From Sepioteuthis lessoniana (Eukaryota; Mollusca; Cephalopoda; Myopsida; Loliginidae): DNA of 64,000 bases. The position numbers and the translations under genes are program-made. Location: positions 92,532,514 to 92,596,513 of the forward strand of contig OY757911.1 in the NCBI GenBank assembly GCA_963585895.1. Direction: 5' to 3'. Below, in pieces: positions 11,165-22,689 of the stretch (position 1 is the first letter of the stretch; each line of letters opens with the position of its first letter). The notes under the pieces were generated by a model, which searched no databases, was not told the DNA's origin, and saw nothing but the letters and a program-made list of their open reading frames with translations.

Positions 11165-12570
11165 ATTATCTGCCCATGTTATGTTTTTTAGATCCCAGCA
11201 ATAGATTAGTTGCTTGTCGGAGTCGCTGGTCGGCGTGTAAACGAATGGGACCACACAATTAAGAAAGTAAAAAAAAAATTTGAGGCCAAGAAATAGAGAA
11301 CAAAACGTAGCTTGCCAAAATAACAGTATTGGTACGAAAAACTGTCTTCCGAAAATTATATATATATATATCAATATATTCACCTGACTTGGAGGTAGAA
11401 AGTTTTAGTTAGAGACCAGTTCACGAATTAACAGTCCGTCAATTTCTTGTACAAGTTTTTTTAAAATTCTTTCTGTTTATAGTCTGACGCAAGGCAATCT
11501 CAAATGGCTGTTATATTTGTTTTCCCTAACCCTTGGTAGTACTTCACAAGTGCTTAATACGTTAAGCTGCTTTGCTTTTCCGCTCCATTGAATTATAGTC
11601 AGCTTTCCTCGCCTTCTATACTCGGGGCAGTAAGGTAAAAGGTAAAAAACTCTGAGCTTTGTGGGGGAAAATACTCACCGCCTCACGTGCTGCTTTCTCC
11701 CTCTGTCTTTCGCAATGTCTCTGTCTCTCTTAAATATCATATCACAATTTTGACTCGATTTTTTTATATCCACGGGTCTGGCACAAAGTTATCTCTTGGC
11801 GTTGCATTATCTCAGTCTATCTTTGATTCTTTATAAGGTTGTCTATCATTAAGTCTACATCACGTCCAAATAACATGTAATATAGTTTTTCTCTATCTCT
11901 CTCCTCTGGACAGTCTGACGCAATGAGAGGGCACAGAACATCGTGAAATTAGAATCTGTCTTCTCTGTGTCTGCCTGGTCTACATTTGCGAGGACCAAAC
12001 AGTCGTGTTATGTATACCTATATCTGAGGGGTGGTGAGGGATAAAACGAAAGAAAAAAAACAAAACAATTTACCATTGATTCAATACTTTCTAATGAAGT
12101 GCATAATATAAAGAGAATTCCATGTTCGAATTTAAGAAATAGGCTATTCAAATTTTATATTTATATAATGAGTGACTTTTGATGATTGACATTTAGGGCT
12201 TTTGATCTGAATTCGCTTTTTCACTTCAAACTGTCCGGAACCCAGCGTTCTGTCAATACAATTCACCTGTCTTCTGACTACTTTATTTTAAGCTATAACT
12301 ATAAATTTGCTTTTCTTTTTTCAATAACAATATAGTTGCGCTTTGTCAAATTCAATCTTATCGGAAATAACACAATTTTTATGTACACTTCCTTTTAAAA
12401 ATCAATTAAACCATTACACATTTGTAATATGCTACTCTATTCCTCCCGAATCCAAATCGGTTTCTTTTTCCTCTGGTAAACTGTCGAAGTTCTATCGAGT
12501 AAGATTTCACTTGTGTTTAAACGTTGAGTTTTGTAGCTATGAGCCATTTGCCTAACCAGTAGAGTTACGA
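11165..12570. other. Unassigned; possible old LINE remains at 11480-12000
   Basis: The word 'gtctgacgca' occurs at about 11482 and 11910. Minus-strand codons around 11860-11960 (SLRQTVQ, LYYM) faintly resemble a LINE C-terminus, too weak to call. The rest shows nothing. Confidence 0.3.
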
Positions 12571-12574
12571 GTTA

Positions 12575-12800
12575 GCGTGGGGCGCCTCTGGGGGTGTAAT
12601 GGTTAGCAAGCAAGACGAGCAAACCTACAGGAGTGAGTTTGAGTCTCACTGGGTGCCCCATACATATGGCCTTCTGCCACATCTAAACCAAAAGCTTTGT
12701 AAATTACTACGCTGAAACGAATTGAAGTAAGATGTAGAACTGAGGAAGGAAAGATTTGATGTTCATGGGGGCGTTCTCTTGCTTCTCTGAGCGGTCTCCG
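12575..12800 (+). mobile_element. SINE type F
   Basis: tRNA-like head 'gggggtgtaatggttagcaa' and B-box-like 'gagtttgagtctcactgggt', followed by 'tatggccttctgccacatct' and 'gtaaattactacgctgaaac'. A second copy lies at 55655-55830, which supports a dispersed family. Confidence 0.65.
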
Positions 12801-13040
12801 ACCTTATAGAGTTAAACATTTACTCTTCCAAACCATATTGGGTGTTTATCTATAATAGTTATTCAACGATTAGTTTATCGTTAGTAACAAACGAAACTCA
12901 GTTTCAGTAATAATTTATATAAATACGTTGCTTAAGTATGGAACGTATCGTATTTATAATTATGAGTCTTGAGATGCTTTATCTTATATGAAGTCAACTT
13001 GTTATTTTTCGGCTTACTCAAAAAAGAAGGAAATTAAGGC

Positions 13041-13316
13041 GTGCTTAGCGTAATGGCAATCGTCGTAGGAAATGTAATCGGTGATATGAGTTCAAATTCT
13101 GCATGTGACTTTGTTTCATTTTTCGTTGGGGAAAAAACATGAATCCACATGATCTCCCCGACCAGCTACTAGAGAGTGATAGAACAAAGTTTTGTGTTCT
13201 TGATTAGGCAACCAGTTTAGGAGATGGAAAACTTTGTATTCGAACTGGCTCAAATCAGCTTAAAAGTTGATCTTGAGTTGCACCCTAACACTGACAGAGG
13301 GTTCGTGTAAATGTAT
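13041..13316 (+). mobile_element. SINE type D, full-length but divergent
   Basis: tRNA-like head 'gcgtaatggcaatcgtcgta' (A-box region) and 'gagttcaaattctgc' (B box), then the D body and 3' end, with many differences from 476-719. It is abutted by an inverted SINE A at 13322, the two tails facing each other. Confidence 0.7.
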
Positions 13317-13321
13317 AAGTA

Positions 13322-13575
13322 CGAGTTGGCGACCTTAGTCAAGGGTGACTTGAAGCCTCCCTTTTCGATAGCTACTACACCATGGTGTAAGGTAGGGCGC
13401 TACTCCTTTCCCTGGATTGCTCCACTTTACCCTTGACCCCAACCTTATATTACTGAGTGTTAAACAAGGAGACAGCAAGTACCGTTTTTTGAGTATTTGG
13501 TATGACTCGACAAGGGATTGAACCCAGGTCTCCCAGGCCACTGGCGAACAATCTAACCATCATGGCAATTCAACA
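13322..13575 (-). mobile_element. SINE type A
   Basis: tRNA-derived SINE on the minus strand: head 'gccatgatggttagattgtt' (A box), B box 'gggttcaatcccttgtc', then 'gagtcataccaaa', a body with 'ggagcaatccagggaaagga' and 'ctactacaccatggtg' on the plus strand, and a 3' end like 'ggtcgccaactcg'. About 255 bp, the family's usual size here. Confidence 0.82.
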
Positions 13576-13984
13576 TAAAAAAAAAACTGACCAAAAAAGA
13601 ATATTTGGAACTTTTCTTGCAGTCATATTTTTTATAACTCATGCTGCTGTCTATTTCTACCCAGATGAGTCAAAAGTTTTGCAATATTTTGGTAATGAGA
13701 GATGAGATAACGGAATACTCTTTTAATGCCATATCTAGGATAACTACCTCGAAATTCACAGTTTTTGGCCTACTTGATCTTGCCTGATCTTCGAGTTCCT
13801 TGTATTGCATATTGATCCTTGATCGAGCCATCAATCATAGATTTCTCTGCACTGGATGCACCTATGTAAATAACCTGAAGGAGTCACGTTGTTGAGCAGA
13901 AATGTGTGGGAATTTTGAAATGATATATTCAGATGCCCACGTCAGATACGGACAGTTAGATAAATCTTGCAACAGTCAGCCCAC

Positions 13985-14172
13985 ATGTAACCCATAGGTG
14001 GCCCCCGGTTGGGTACGTCCCGTCGGGAGAGAAGATGTAAGCTCTGCAGATAACACAGTGTCTTTAAGAAATTGTGGGTCAATATGGCTCTCTATTCGCT
14101 TCCCTCTCTCCCAGTCTTACATACACCACAGAAGCTTTGACTACAAGAAGAATAAAGAGAGTTATACTTTTT
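13985..14172 (+). mobile_element. Possible LTR fossil L11
   Basis: 'tgtaacccataggtggcccc' then a GC-richer block and an AATAAA signal near 14150. LTR-like in layout, without other support. Confidence 0.25.
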
Positions 14173-14720
14173 TTTAGACCATGTGATAGATTCTTTACTT
14201 CATTATGGTATACAACATTTGAAATCTGAGCAAAATTTCTGGAACAATCTGGTTACTTTACTGTCATCAATTGCACTTTTCCCTATGGCACAATAATATT
14301 TTTTGTTGCTTTCACGTTCTTATAGCCCGGTAAGACCTCATAAAGAATAAATTTCTGAATTATACAACACTGCACGTTCATCTCTGCAGTTCATTATCAC
14401 ACACGGAGTGAAACAATTGACAATAACTATATCAGTACAATATCTACCACGATACTACATAGTACAGCTGGTACTTATCACGTATTGAACTGCTTTGGTC
14501 TGGTGATATCACGCTGCAAATTAGCTCGTTACTAAAATGTTTCCAAACTTTTGACTCACCCTAGTATATGTTAAATTTATATAAATTCAATGAAATGATG
14601 ATGATTCTGACTAATCTCCTTCAATTTATAAGGTTAAGAAATAGCAATACTAGACTCTTCTTAATTTCTGGTTTTCCGAGCTTCTTTTATAAAATATTAT
14701 TTGTTTAACCTTCAAATCTG

Positions 14721-14721
14721 A

Positions 14722-14793
<72 letters not shown>

Positions 14794-14820
14794 GTGTGTG
14801 TGTGTGTGTGTGTGTGTATA
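14721..14820. repeat. (TA)n(TG)n compound microsatellite
   Basis: About 35 TA units followed by about 10 TG units. It lies on the tail side of a SINE D. Confidence 0.95.
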
Positions 14821-14870
14821 CAGGGGCATATATGTGTATGAATAAATGTATGTCTGTATATATACATATA

Positions 14871-15133
14871 TTTACTAACCCCTCCGCTTGGGCAGGATAT
14901 GACACAAGGTCAATTTTTAAGTTTGAATTCTCCTAGACTAGTTGCCTCACCAAGGCTGAAGAACCCAGTCTGTCCTACTATTTACCCATAGCTGGAGGGA
15001 GAATAATTTCACATTGTTCTAATACCCTTTTCCCAAGGGTATTAGAACTATGTGAAATGCAATTAGCTTGGTCCAGGATTTGAACTCGTTTCGCTGTGTC
15101 CATTTCGAACGACGATAACCATTACACCACGTA
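14871..15133 (-). mobile_element. SINE type D
   Basis: Minus-strand copy with head 'cgtggtgtaatggttatcgt' and B box 'cgagttcaaatcctgg', complete to the 3' end 'gcggaggggttagtaaata', which runs into (TA)n DNA. The body contains a local duplication at about 15023-15050 ('aatacccttttcccaagggt'). Confidence 0.82.
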
Positions 15134-15257
15134 TATGTATATGTATATATACATTTGTATGTATACATGTACGTAAGTAAATGTGTGCATGTGTATATCT
15201 TATATGCTTTCGTTTGAATATATCCATGAGTATTTTTACATATATATGTACATTAGC

Positions 15258-15330
<73 letters not shown>

Positions 15331-15511
15331 CGTATTTTTGTACATGTGTGCATGAATATATGTGCATGCATATATTTGTGTGTATGTGTCTTTATACCCA
15401 CACAGTCACAATTACATATATGTACGTATATATATGTGTTTGCTTGTGGATATATGTTTATGCATTTATGGGTGTATATATATGCATATGTACATATATA
15501 AGTATGAGTAC

Positions 15512-15584
<73 letters not shown>

Positions 15585-15831
15585 AATGTGCATGTATCTA
15601 TGTGTGTATTTATATATGTGAGCGTTTGAATAAATGCAAAAGAATATTTACATATATATGAATATCTAAACTAAATTATAAGTGGCTTTATGTGCATGTG
15701 TTCGTAGATATGTGTATATGCATATATTTGTGTAAGTGTCTATGTGTGTGTGCATGTATGTATATATATATATATATATATGTATCTAAGTGTATGCATA
15801 TATGTATATGTGCATATACATGTAAAAATAA

Positions 15832-15879
<48 letters not shown>

Positions 15880-16017
15880 TGATATTTATCTGTTATTTTC
15901 TACACATATATATGTATGCATGTATATATGCATGCATTTTTGCGTAAGTGCTTATGCGTCGCTATGTGCGCCTACACGTATTTGTTTGTGTGTCTGCGTG
16001 TGCGTGTTTGTGTGTTT

Positions 16018-16072
<55 letters not shown>
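15134..16072. repeat. Purine-pyrimidine alternating domain, (TA)n and (TG)n arrays
   Basis: Nearly 1 kb of alternating purine-pyrimidine DNA: arrays at 15261-15331, 15515-15581, 15763-15782, 15833-15876 and 16019-16071, joined by degenerate 'tatgtgtatatgcata' sequence. It yields long frames rich in Tyr, Ile, Cys, Val and His on both strands that are not genes. Confidence 0.92.
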
Positions 16073-16079
16073 TAAGTGA

Positions 16080-17070
16080 CGAATAACTGAAAGTTACATA
16101 GGGGATTCAAGTATGTAAATTTTGCAAATCTATATGAACTGTGTGTAAACTGTGTATAAAACGCTCAACAACATTTCATCCTGGAATGTCATAAATATGT
16201 ATTTTCGTCTCACTTGGTTGTCTGCGGTATAAAATATTCAATAATTTCACCATTTTTCAGAAAACAATTTTTGAGTTCGCTGCAGCAGAGAATTCAAGGA
16301 ACTTTAACACATTGTTCGTTATGCGAAGGTTGTGTGACTTTTATGCTTCCTGTCCCTTATATCGAAAACTAAAATTATGACGTTCAGATAAATTTGACAA
16401 TAGTGTCTCTTTGACATTCACCAACAGAAGGGTTTGTACCCTCCTGTTTATTATTTGGAAAATCATAGAAAAATAACCCATTTGATAAGGGAATGAAAAT
16501 ATTATAAACCAACATACCTTCTCAGCTATAAAGAAATCTATCATTTAAGATATTTAACAAAAAGAAATGTTTGTATGAAATGTATAGAAAATGGCATTCA
16601 TTGCAAAAATTAATATATAAAATATATGAAATAGCTTTCATTGCCAAAATTTCTTCTGTGGATTTACTTTTAGAACAAACTATGTGGTAGAATTCCCTTG
16701 GCATAAAACTGCTATAACATAAACGATTTTTTTAAAATTTGAAATATGAGAAAAGGTTCTACAAAAAATCTTCGTACCCACATCTGCACCAGAAAAAAAT
16801 TACGGAAAAACCTTAGTGAAAATAAAATCAATGAACAAAAACACGATTCCGAATGTTTAATAGTTTGCATTCATCAATCACTTTTTAAAATCTTGCAACT
16901 GTTAACATCTCAAATTCGTTGGATGAACTTGAAGTCAAATTTTTACTTAATACAGAATTAGATATACGAGATAACATTCTAAACCCTTTGAAAACAAATG
17001 ACTTTCTATAACACAAAGCTTGATATCAACATATTTCATGAATTAAGACTAATTGAATTTAACGATTATG
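16080..17070. other. Unassigned AT-rich sequence
   Basis: Short open frames only, none with recognisable content. Confidence 0.5.
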
Positions 17071-17074
17071 GTCG

Positions 17075-17880
17075 TTTAAAAGGAAACTGGTGACCCGAGT
17101 TCAAATCCTGTTCGAGACAGTTTGCGTTTCTTTTCGCGTCAATATCCTTGGGAAAAATTTAGGTCAAATGTTGTATAGCAAATATATCAATAATATTAAT
17201 TATAATAATACAGGTAGACTCTGTCGTTTCTTATACGAAAGGGTTTATTTCTTTCTGCCTTCAGTCCTTGGCGATGCGAAGAGACATAATTCATTCGGGC
17301 CTATGCTAACCATACTATGCTGATCCCCCAACACTCTTGTAGCGTCTAAGGTCCAAACTCATCTCTGTCGGTCGAAAACCAGACTGATCTGATGAAATCA
17401 GATCAGAAAAAAAAAACAGCTGCTCGCTTCGACGGTCGAACCTCAACTCCCTCTTTTCAAAAATCCTAAAATTATCAGGTCATCTCTTCAGAGCATGACG
17501 TCACCCACCTACTCAATTTAAACCACAGCGCATTCTGCTCCACTTCCTGTCTGTAAATTTATTTAGCACATGATGATTGATCCTTTCCACGATTGCCCCA
17601 TCTGACCACGACACCTGAATTAGAAACATTGAGTTAGTCATTGAGTTACCAAACAAAATAATAATATATAATCAACAGAAAAATTATTACAATAATTAAT
17701 CATTACCTTAACACTACCTGTTCTTCACTCACCTATGGGCAAATATTAGGGCAGGCTGGATATTTTAGGTTTGGTTAGGGAACAAGTCAAGGAGTGTTAA
17801 AACTGAATTAAAACCAACTTTACGTTGCTTAAGAATTTATATCGTGTCACATCCTGCCAGTTATAGAGAGGTTGTGTCAT
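17075..17880 (+). mobile_element. SINE type D split by an LTR fossil
   Basis: The left half at 17075-17165 has the B box 'gagttcaaatcctgt' and 'aatatccttgggaaaa'. The right half at 17735-17880 resumes with 'cctatgggcaaatattaggg' and ends 'gtcacatcctgccag'. The 550 bases between match the LTR fossil at 29295-29955, so the LTR inserted into an existing SINE. Confidence 0.7.
17185..17735 (-). mobile_element. LTR fossil L3, inside a SINE
   Basis: Minus-strand solo LTR-like sequence that splits a type D SINE. It has an AATAAA-type signal near 17245, 'gtgacgtcatgctctgaaga' near its middle, and T-rich ends, all shared with L4. Older than its host SINE's copying, younger than that insertion. Confidence 0.5.
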
Positions 17881-18052
17881 TGCATAAAAATCACCATGGT
17901 CGGAATATATGACAAAATAGTTGAGTCCAAATGAAGTCTATAACAAAAGACTCGCTTTGAGAGAATCTTTATCATTTTGAAGTATACTTAAGAGGATAGC
18001 TCTTTAGATTGAGCCCGAAAATCCCTACCCTCATTAAGTTAACACTGATTAA

Positions 18053-18054
<2 letters not shown>

Positions 18055-18126
<72 letters not shown>

Positions 18127-18127
18127 T
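18055..18127. repeat. (CA)n(TA)n(GA)n microsatellite
   Basis: Three dinucleotide blocks in series, next to a SINE E/D tail. Confidence 0.95.
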
Positions 18128-18138
18128 GAGAGATAGAT

Positions 18139-18472
18139 GGCTTTTGTTTTGTTTCTTTGTTTAATAGCATATCAGCTTTCATGGATTATTCATGAATTTT
18201 CCCAATCCCTTCGCACAAGCAGGATAAAACCCATATATTTCAAGCAGAGTTTAATAGGTTTTAGTTCAGCGATTTCCTTCCCTCAAAGTAGTTGCCATAC
18301 TAAGGTTAAAAGGGACAATGTGTCCTACTCCTTGCCACTTGCAGGAGGGAGAATAGTTGGATTCATACTTTCCGAAGAAAATTAGCGTTAGGTAAAATGC
18401 TAATAGCCTAGTTCAGTATTTGAACTTGGGTCGCGGACTCCATTTCCTACACCGATAATCATTACGCTACGG
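18139..18472 (-). mobile_element. SINE type D with an E-type tail beside it
   Basis: 18200-18472 is a minus-strand D copy: head 'cgtagcgtaatgattatcgg', B box 'cccaagttcaaatact'. 18139-18195 is the E-type tail (reverse of 'gctgatatgctattaaacaa'). Either two insertions or a chimeric SINE. (CA)n, (TA)n and (GA)n arrays adjoin it on the left. Confidence 0.65.
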
Positions 18473-18483
18473 GAATCTCTAAG

Positions 18484-18677
18484 CGTGGATTATTTAATAC
18501 TAAAACCAGCCCTCTATGGACAGTAGTAAGAGTATTTAACTCATAGCTGAGTTGGTTAAAGGAAGTTTAAATCTTTTCTTGGGGTATTAGTCCAAAAGTA
18601 AATCTAATAGCGTGACTGGAATTTGAACTCATTCACTTCGATATCACAGTCTAACACGTTAGCCACGGTGACCTCCC
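18484..18677 (-). mobile_element. SINE type E
   Basis: Minus-strand copy with head 'caccgtggctaacgtgttag' and B box 'gagttcaaattccag', then 'ttggactaataccccaagaa', ending 'ggttttagtattaaataatc'. It follows the type D copy head to tail. Confidence 0.65.
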
Positions 18678-19131
18678 AATATATGAACTAATATCAGCAA
18701 AAATTGACTATTCCAAATAAAGTTATCATTTCCAGTAATGAACTCACACAGGGACCACTCATAAAACGCTAATATTTCTCTCCCCAGTCAGTGAGGCTCA
18801 CAATATCTTCCAGCATGTTTAGATTTTCACTAAAAAGATTTTTGGGGGGTTCTGATGCTAAACTACATCCGGTTGTGAAAATATAGTTCTTTCGTAATAG
18901 GAAGTGTAGAGTCAATTCTTTGTTGGCATTACTTCTAGATCTACTCAAACCTTTGTGGCACTAGTTGCTTAGGTTCCACCTATAGGTTACGAATTCTTGA
19001 TACACTATAAAAGGCTAAAGGAAAACCTTATAATTTTGAATGAATGATAATTTATAAAAATAAATACATAATACAGCTTAAGATTCACTTTGCACAAATA
19101 ACTTTTGTAAGGATAGGAATTCTTCCGTTCT

Positions 19132-19268
19132 GCAACAGCTATACGAAAACTGGAAGGCAGACTGAGTTCTTTTGCCTTGGTAAGATAACCAGTTAAGGGG
19201 AAGGAAAACTTTACGTTCAAACCTGCTACACGCTGTTTAAGAATGGACTTACAGTCACATCCTGACCG
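19132..19268 (+). mobile_element. SINE type D, 3' part
   Basis: The 3' half of a D SINE, from 'ggcagactgagttctttt' to 'cagtcacatcctgaccg', directly followed by an inverted type E copy. Its head is missing. Confidence 0.6.
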
Positions 19269-19271
19269 TAG

Positions 19272-19492
19272 TGGATTTGGTTTGGTTTCTTTGCTTAATG
19301 GCATATAAAACTTCGTAGGTTATTCAATGCTAAAGCTGTTCTTGTAGAAGAACAACAGTGATACTATCTCAACAATATCTAGAAGAGGAGGATACTCTTA
19401 TCTTCTCCGAGTTCGAAAGTGAACATGGAGTTCGAACTCACTTACTTCGAGGTCGCGGCCAAGAACTGAAGCCATTACACCACGATGACTCC
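19272..19492 (-). mobile_element. SINE type E, complete
   Basis: Minus-strand copy: head 'catcgtggtgtaatggcttc', B box 'gagttcgaactccatg', a body with 'gttgttcttctacaagaaca', and the tail 'gcattgaataacctacgaag' plus 'tatgccattaagcaaagaaa' and a CAAAC-type end. This is the clearest E copy, and its tail is shared with the type B repeats. Confidence 0.75.
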
Positions 19493-19559
19493 ACACTGAC
19501 TGTAAGGGAACGATTGGGTAATTTTATTTTCGAAACTATAATTGTTTACAAAATTTAAT

Positions 19560-19934
19560 TATTTTTAGATACTTGAAAGCATTTAATTACTTGAAAAATG
19601 GCTCATCTCTGTATTAAAAAAAAAACAAAAATTGCTGACATACTATTCAGTCAACTCCCACGTTAACCCCTGCCCATAATAAAACTAACAGACAATTGAA
19701 AAAAAAAACAAACAATCATGTCACTTTCTTTTGGAATAGTGCTTAAAGAAAGAGGAAGTTATCATTTACGTTGAAATACATAAAAGAAGAGAAAATTTAT
19801 TTTCCGAAGAAATCTTTCAGTAATGAAGAAAAATTGGCGTAAATTAAATCAGTGAGCACATGGTTGAACATAGACCGAAAACCACATTATCATTAAAGAC
19901 AACCACTTCTCCATTTATAACAAATCCTTGTGTT

Positions 19935-19935
<1 letters not shown>
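19560..19935. other. Unassigned AT-rich sequence
   Basis: Nothing recognised. Confidence 0.5.
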
Positions 19936-19939
<4 letters not shown>

Positions 19940-19966
<27 letters not shown>

Positions 19967-20041
19967 TTGTCTTTCCGTGTGTATGTGTTCCTTTCACACT
20001 CTCTCTTTATCTCTCTCTCTCTATTTCTCTCTCTCTCTCAC
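19940..20041. repeat. (CT)n imperfect microsatellite
   Basis: CT blocks broken by 'gtctttccgtgtgtatgtgt'. Confidence 0.9.
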
Positions 20042-20270
20042 TTGTCGAAGGTCCTCAAATCACGTCAAAGGCGTAGAGACCATTGAGGAAGTTTGCTTTC
20101 TACGTGTTGATTATCTTTGTCCGCCAGACAATTTCCTGCCAAGTTTAAATGATGTTATTTACGTTTGACACGATGAGTTGATGCTGGCTTCTTGCCGCAA
20201 TGCCAACACCGACTGATAATAAACAAAGCTGACATCGACAAGAATTTTACATGAAAACTAAGCAAAAGCA

Positions 20271-20382
<112 letters not shown>

Positions 20383-20565
20383 TCAAGGTGTGACGACAAC
20401 ATGGATTCGTTTGAGTTTGTCTCTTTTGCTATCAGTTCTCATCATCCATCGCACTTTGAAATTCCTCTAGACAGCCCCCAGTGTCCGCACAGGGCTGATA
20501 AATATAAGCTTTTGACAGTAGGCCAAAAGTGATTTGCCCATGTATTGATATTTTTAGGAAAACGT

Positions 20566-20798
20566 CACTTATGAGTTTTTCTCAACTTCAACCAGCAGGC
20601 CGAGAGTGTCTTACACGTCTTTCCTTATAGTTGGTGAGATGGTAGGTTAATGGCCGTACAGCTGTTGTTTTGTTGGCTACTGCCTTTCGTTCAAAATTGC
20701 ACGCATCACCCTTGAGTAGTTCTCTTTTAGCGTTTTCTCCAAGCATTTCATGAAGTTCCAAGTAGAACTACAATATAGTAGTATCAACTCTGCTACAG

Positions 20799-20800
<2 letters not shown>
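20566..20800 (-). mobile_element. Degraded RTE C-terminal fragment
   Basis: Minus-strand match to the RTE region from the 'ctcataagtgatg' end through the ITK..VRRT segment to SILLYGC, comparable with 61060-61300. Heavily mutated. Its far end runs into the (TA)n array at 20800, which in turn abuts the mariner end. Confidence 0.7.

Positions 20801-20845
<45 letters not shown>
20800..20845. repeat. (TA)n next to a mariner end
   Basis: About 22 TA units directly abutting the mariner terminus at 20845. Confidence 0.95.
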
Positions 20846-21510
20846 GGATCATTAAAGAAGTTTCCAGACTTTTTTCGTATGGGCACTTTTATTGATAGTA
20901 CACACACGAAACTCTAGTCCCCTTCGAAGTAATCTCCTCCCGCTGTAATGCACTTGTTGTATCATTCCATCAACTTCTGGAAGGCCCCATGGAAGTCCTT
21001 CTGTGTGAGAGTCTCAATGACCTTCGTCACAGCCTCTTTCATCTCCTCAATTGTCTCATAACAACAGTCTCTGAGCTTAGGAAATAAAAAAATGTCCCTG
21101 TGAGCAAGGTCTGGACTATAGGGAGGTTGAGGAACTGTCTTGATGCCCATCTTGTTCAAGTATTCTGTGGCAAGGATTGAGTTGTGGACTGGTGCATTCT
21201 CCTAGTGGAAATGCCACTGACCCGATTTCAAGAGTGCTGGCCTCTTCCATAGGAATCTCTTCCTGAACTCCCGTAAAACCTCAACATAGTAACCCTAACC
21301 CTTTGGCCAACCAACTTTGGTGTATTGACTTCTTTACTCCTCCCACACCTCTCACCATCCCTCGCAGACTCTGTGCCTTCCTTGAATCTCTTATGCCACT
21401 CAAAAACTGATGCTCGATTCATACAAGATGGTAAAAAGCAGTCTGAAGTATTCCATACGTTTCTGTGGCATTTTTACCAAGTTTAAAACAGAATTTTATT
21501 GCATATCGTT
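20845..21510 (-). mobile_element. Internally deleted mariner-family transposon, copy 1
   Basis: Minus-strand mariner relic. N-terminal helix-turn-helix part: FCFKLGKNATETYGILQTAF, then SVFEWHKRFKEGTESARDGE and SKEVNTPKLVGQ. The C-terminal part resumes at KRFLWKRPALLKSGQWHFH and continues with VPQPPYSPDLAHRD, FLFPKL, EEMKEAVTKVIETLTQKDF and AGGDYFEGD. About 170 residues between them, including the first catalytic Asp, are replaced by a short telomere-like filler (21288-21302). HQDN reads as stop-EN. The third Asp (SPDLAHRD) remains. The outer end near 20847 ('ggatcattaaa') abuts a (TA)n array, in keeping with TA target choice. Non-autonomous. Confidence 0.85.
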
Positions 21511-21729
21511 CTTCTTATGTGTCAGATTGCACTTTTGAAATTCCCAATCTCTGACAATCAGGCTTTAGTAGGGTGGATTCAAATTGCTGCTGTAGCTGTT
21601 CAACCTGAAATCATAAAAATTGGTCACTCATCTCATAAGATGTATAGCAATAACCTACTGAATTTTCAAGCGTCTATGACAATTTTAAATGCCTGTAAAA
21701 ACAGCCTGGAAACTGATTGAATGCACCAC

Positions 21730-21730
<1 letters not shown>

Positions 21731-21781
<51 letters not shown>
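21731..21781. repeat. (TA)n next to a SINE D tail
   Basis: About 25 TA units; the SINE D 3' end starts at the next base. Confidence 0.95.
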
Positions 21782-22058
21782 GCCGGCTCTCCACATGCGT
21801 AGGATGCCACGCAAGGTCACTTATTTTAAAGGGAGTTTAATAGGTTTGACTTCAAAGTATTCCTTCCTGTAGACTGGTTCTAAAACAAAGGCGAAATAGC
21901 CCAGTCTGTCCTGCTATTTACTAATATATTGGGGGGAAATTGTTGGATACATACCCTCCCCAGTACTGTTAGATCTTTGTGAAATGCAGACCCTCTGGTC
22001 CAGGATTTGAACTCGTGTCACTAAGTTTATTTGTAGCGACTGTAATCATTATACAACG
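21782..22058 (-). mobile_element. SINE type D between two microsatellites
   Basis: Minus-strand copy: head 'cgttgtataatgattacagt', B box 'gagttcaaatcctggac', the D body, and a 3' end at 21782 that abuts a 50-bp (TA)n array. A (CA)n/(TA)n array lies on the head side. Confidence 0.72.
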
Positions 22059-22068
22059 GGCGTTCGTG

Positions 22069-22085
22069 CACACACACACACACAG

Positions 22086-22130
<45 letters not shown>

Positions 22131-22132
22131 CT
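22069..22132. repeat. (CA)n(TA)n microsatellite
   Basis: About 20 CA units with one GA, then about 10 TA units, adjoining the SINE D head. Confidence 0.95.
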
Positions 22133-22221
22133 CGCACACACATACACACAGGTGTATTTTATATAAAACTGTACAATCATCTGTAGAATCGCACGAGTAG
22201 AATTGTTGAAGAAAGTTTCCT

Positions 22222-22465
22222 TTAGTTTCTTTGTTTTACTGCTTACCAACCAACCAACCAACTGTCGTGGGTTACAGTTAAAACCATCGTTGTAATAGAA
22301 TATTTGTGCTACAATTCTATCCATAGTTGGGAACATAAAGAAGTTCCAACCTTTCCCAAAGGGAATTAGTCCAAAAGGGAAGATAATAGTGCGACTGGTG
22401 GTTGATCTCCCTTATTATAATCTCATTGTCCAGAACATTGGTCCCTATGCCACGGCGATGAAGGA
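22222..22465 (-). mobile_element. SINE type E, divergent
   Basis: Minus-strand head 'catcgccgtggcatagggac' and a weak B box near 22400, then 'ggactaattccctttgggaa' and a tail 'cacgacagttggttggttgg'. The fourfold CCAA repeat at 22246-22261 is a local expansion in the tail. Confidence 0.6.
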
Positions 22466-22689
22466 CTAACGAATTCTTAACAATCCGTGTACAATGCAAA
22501 AAAAGACAGCATGGCAGAGAAACGGAAGTAAGGAGGGTCAGAGGGGATATAAATAAAAACACCATCCATTATTAAAAAGTAAAACTAGTTATAAATTATT
22601 TCTCTGACGTGTAATTGTTGTGGTATGATTCCTATTTCGATACACAATGGATTCTTCCAATAAAGATATAACAGTTGACTGTAATCCAC

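Noticed and set aside
15063-15947. Several overlapping frames of 60-176 codons on both strands
   Set aside because: They are translations of (TA)n and (TG)n arrays (Tyr-Ile, Cys-Val, His-Thr runs), not proteins.
21280-21305. Interstitial telomere
   Set aside because: Only about two TTAGGG-like units, located at the deletion join of a mariner copy; filler rather than a telomeric array.
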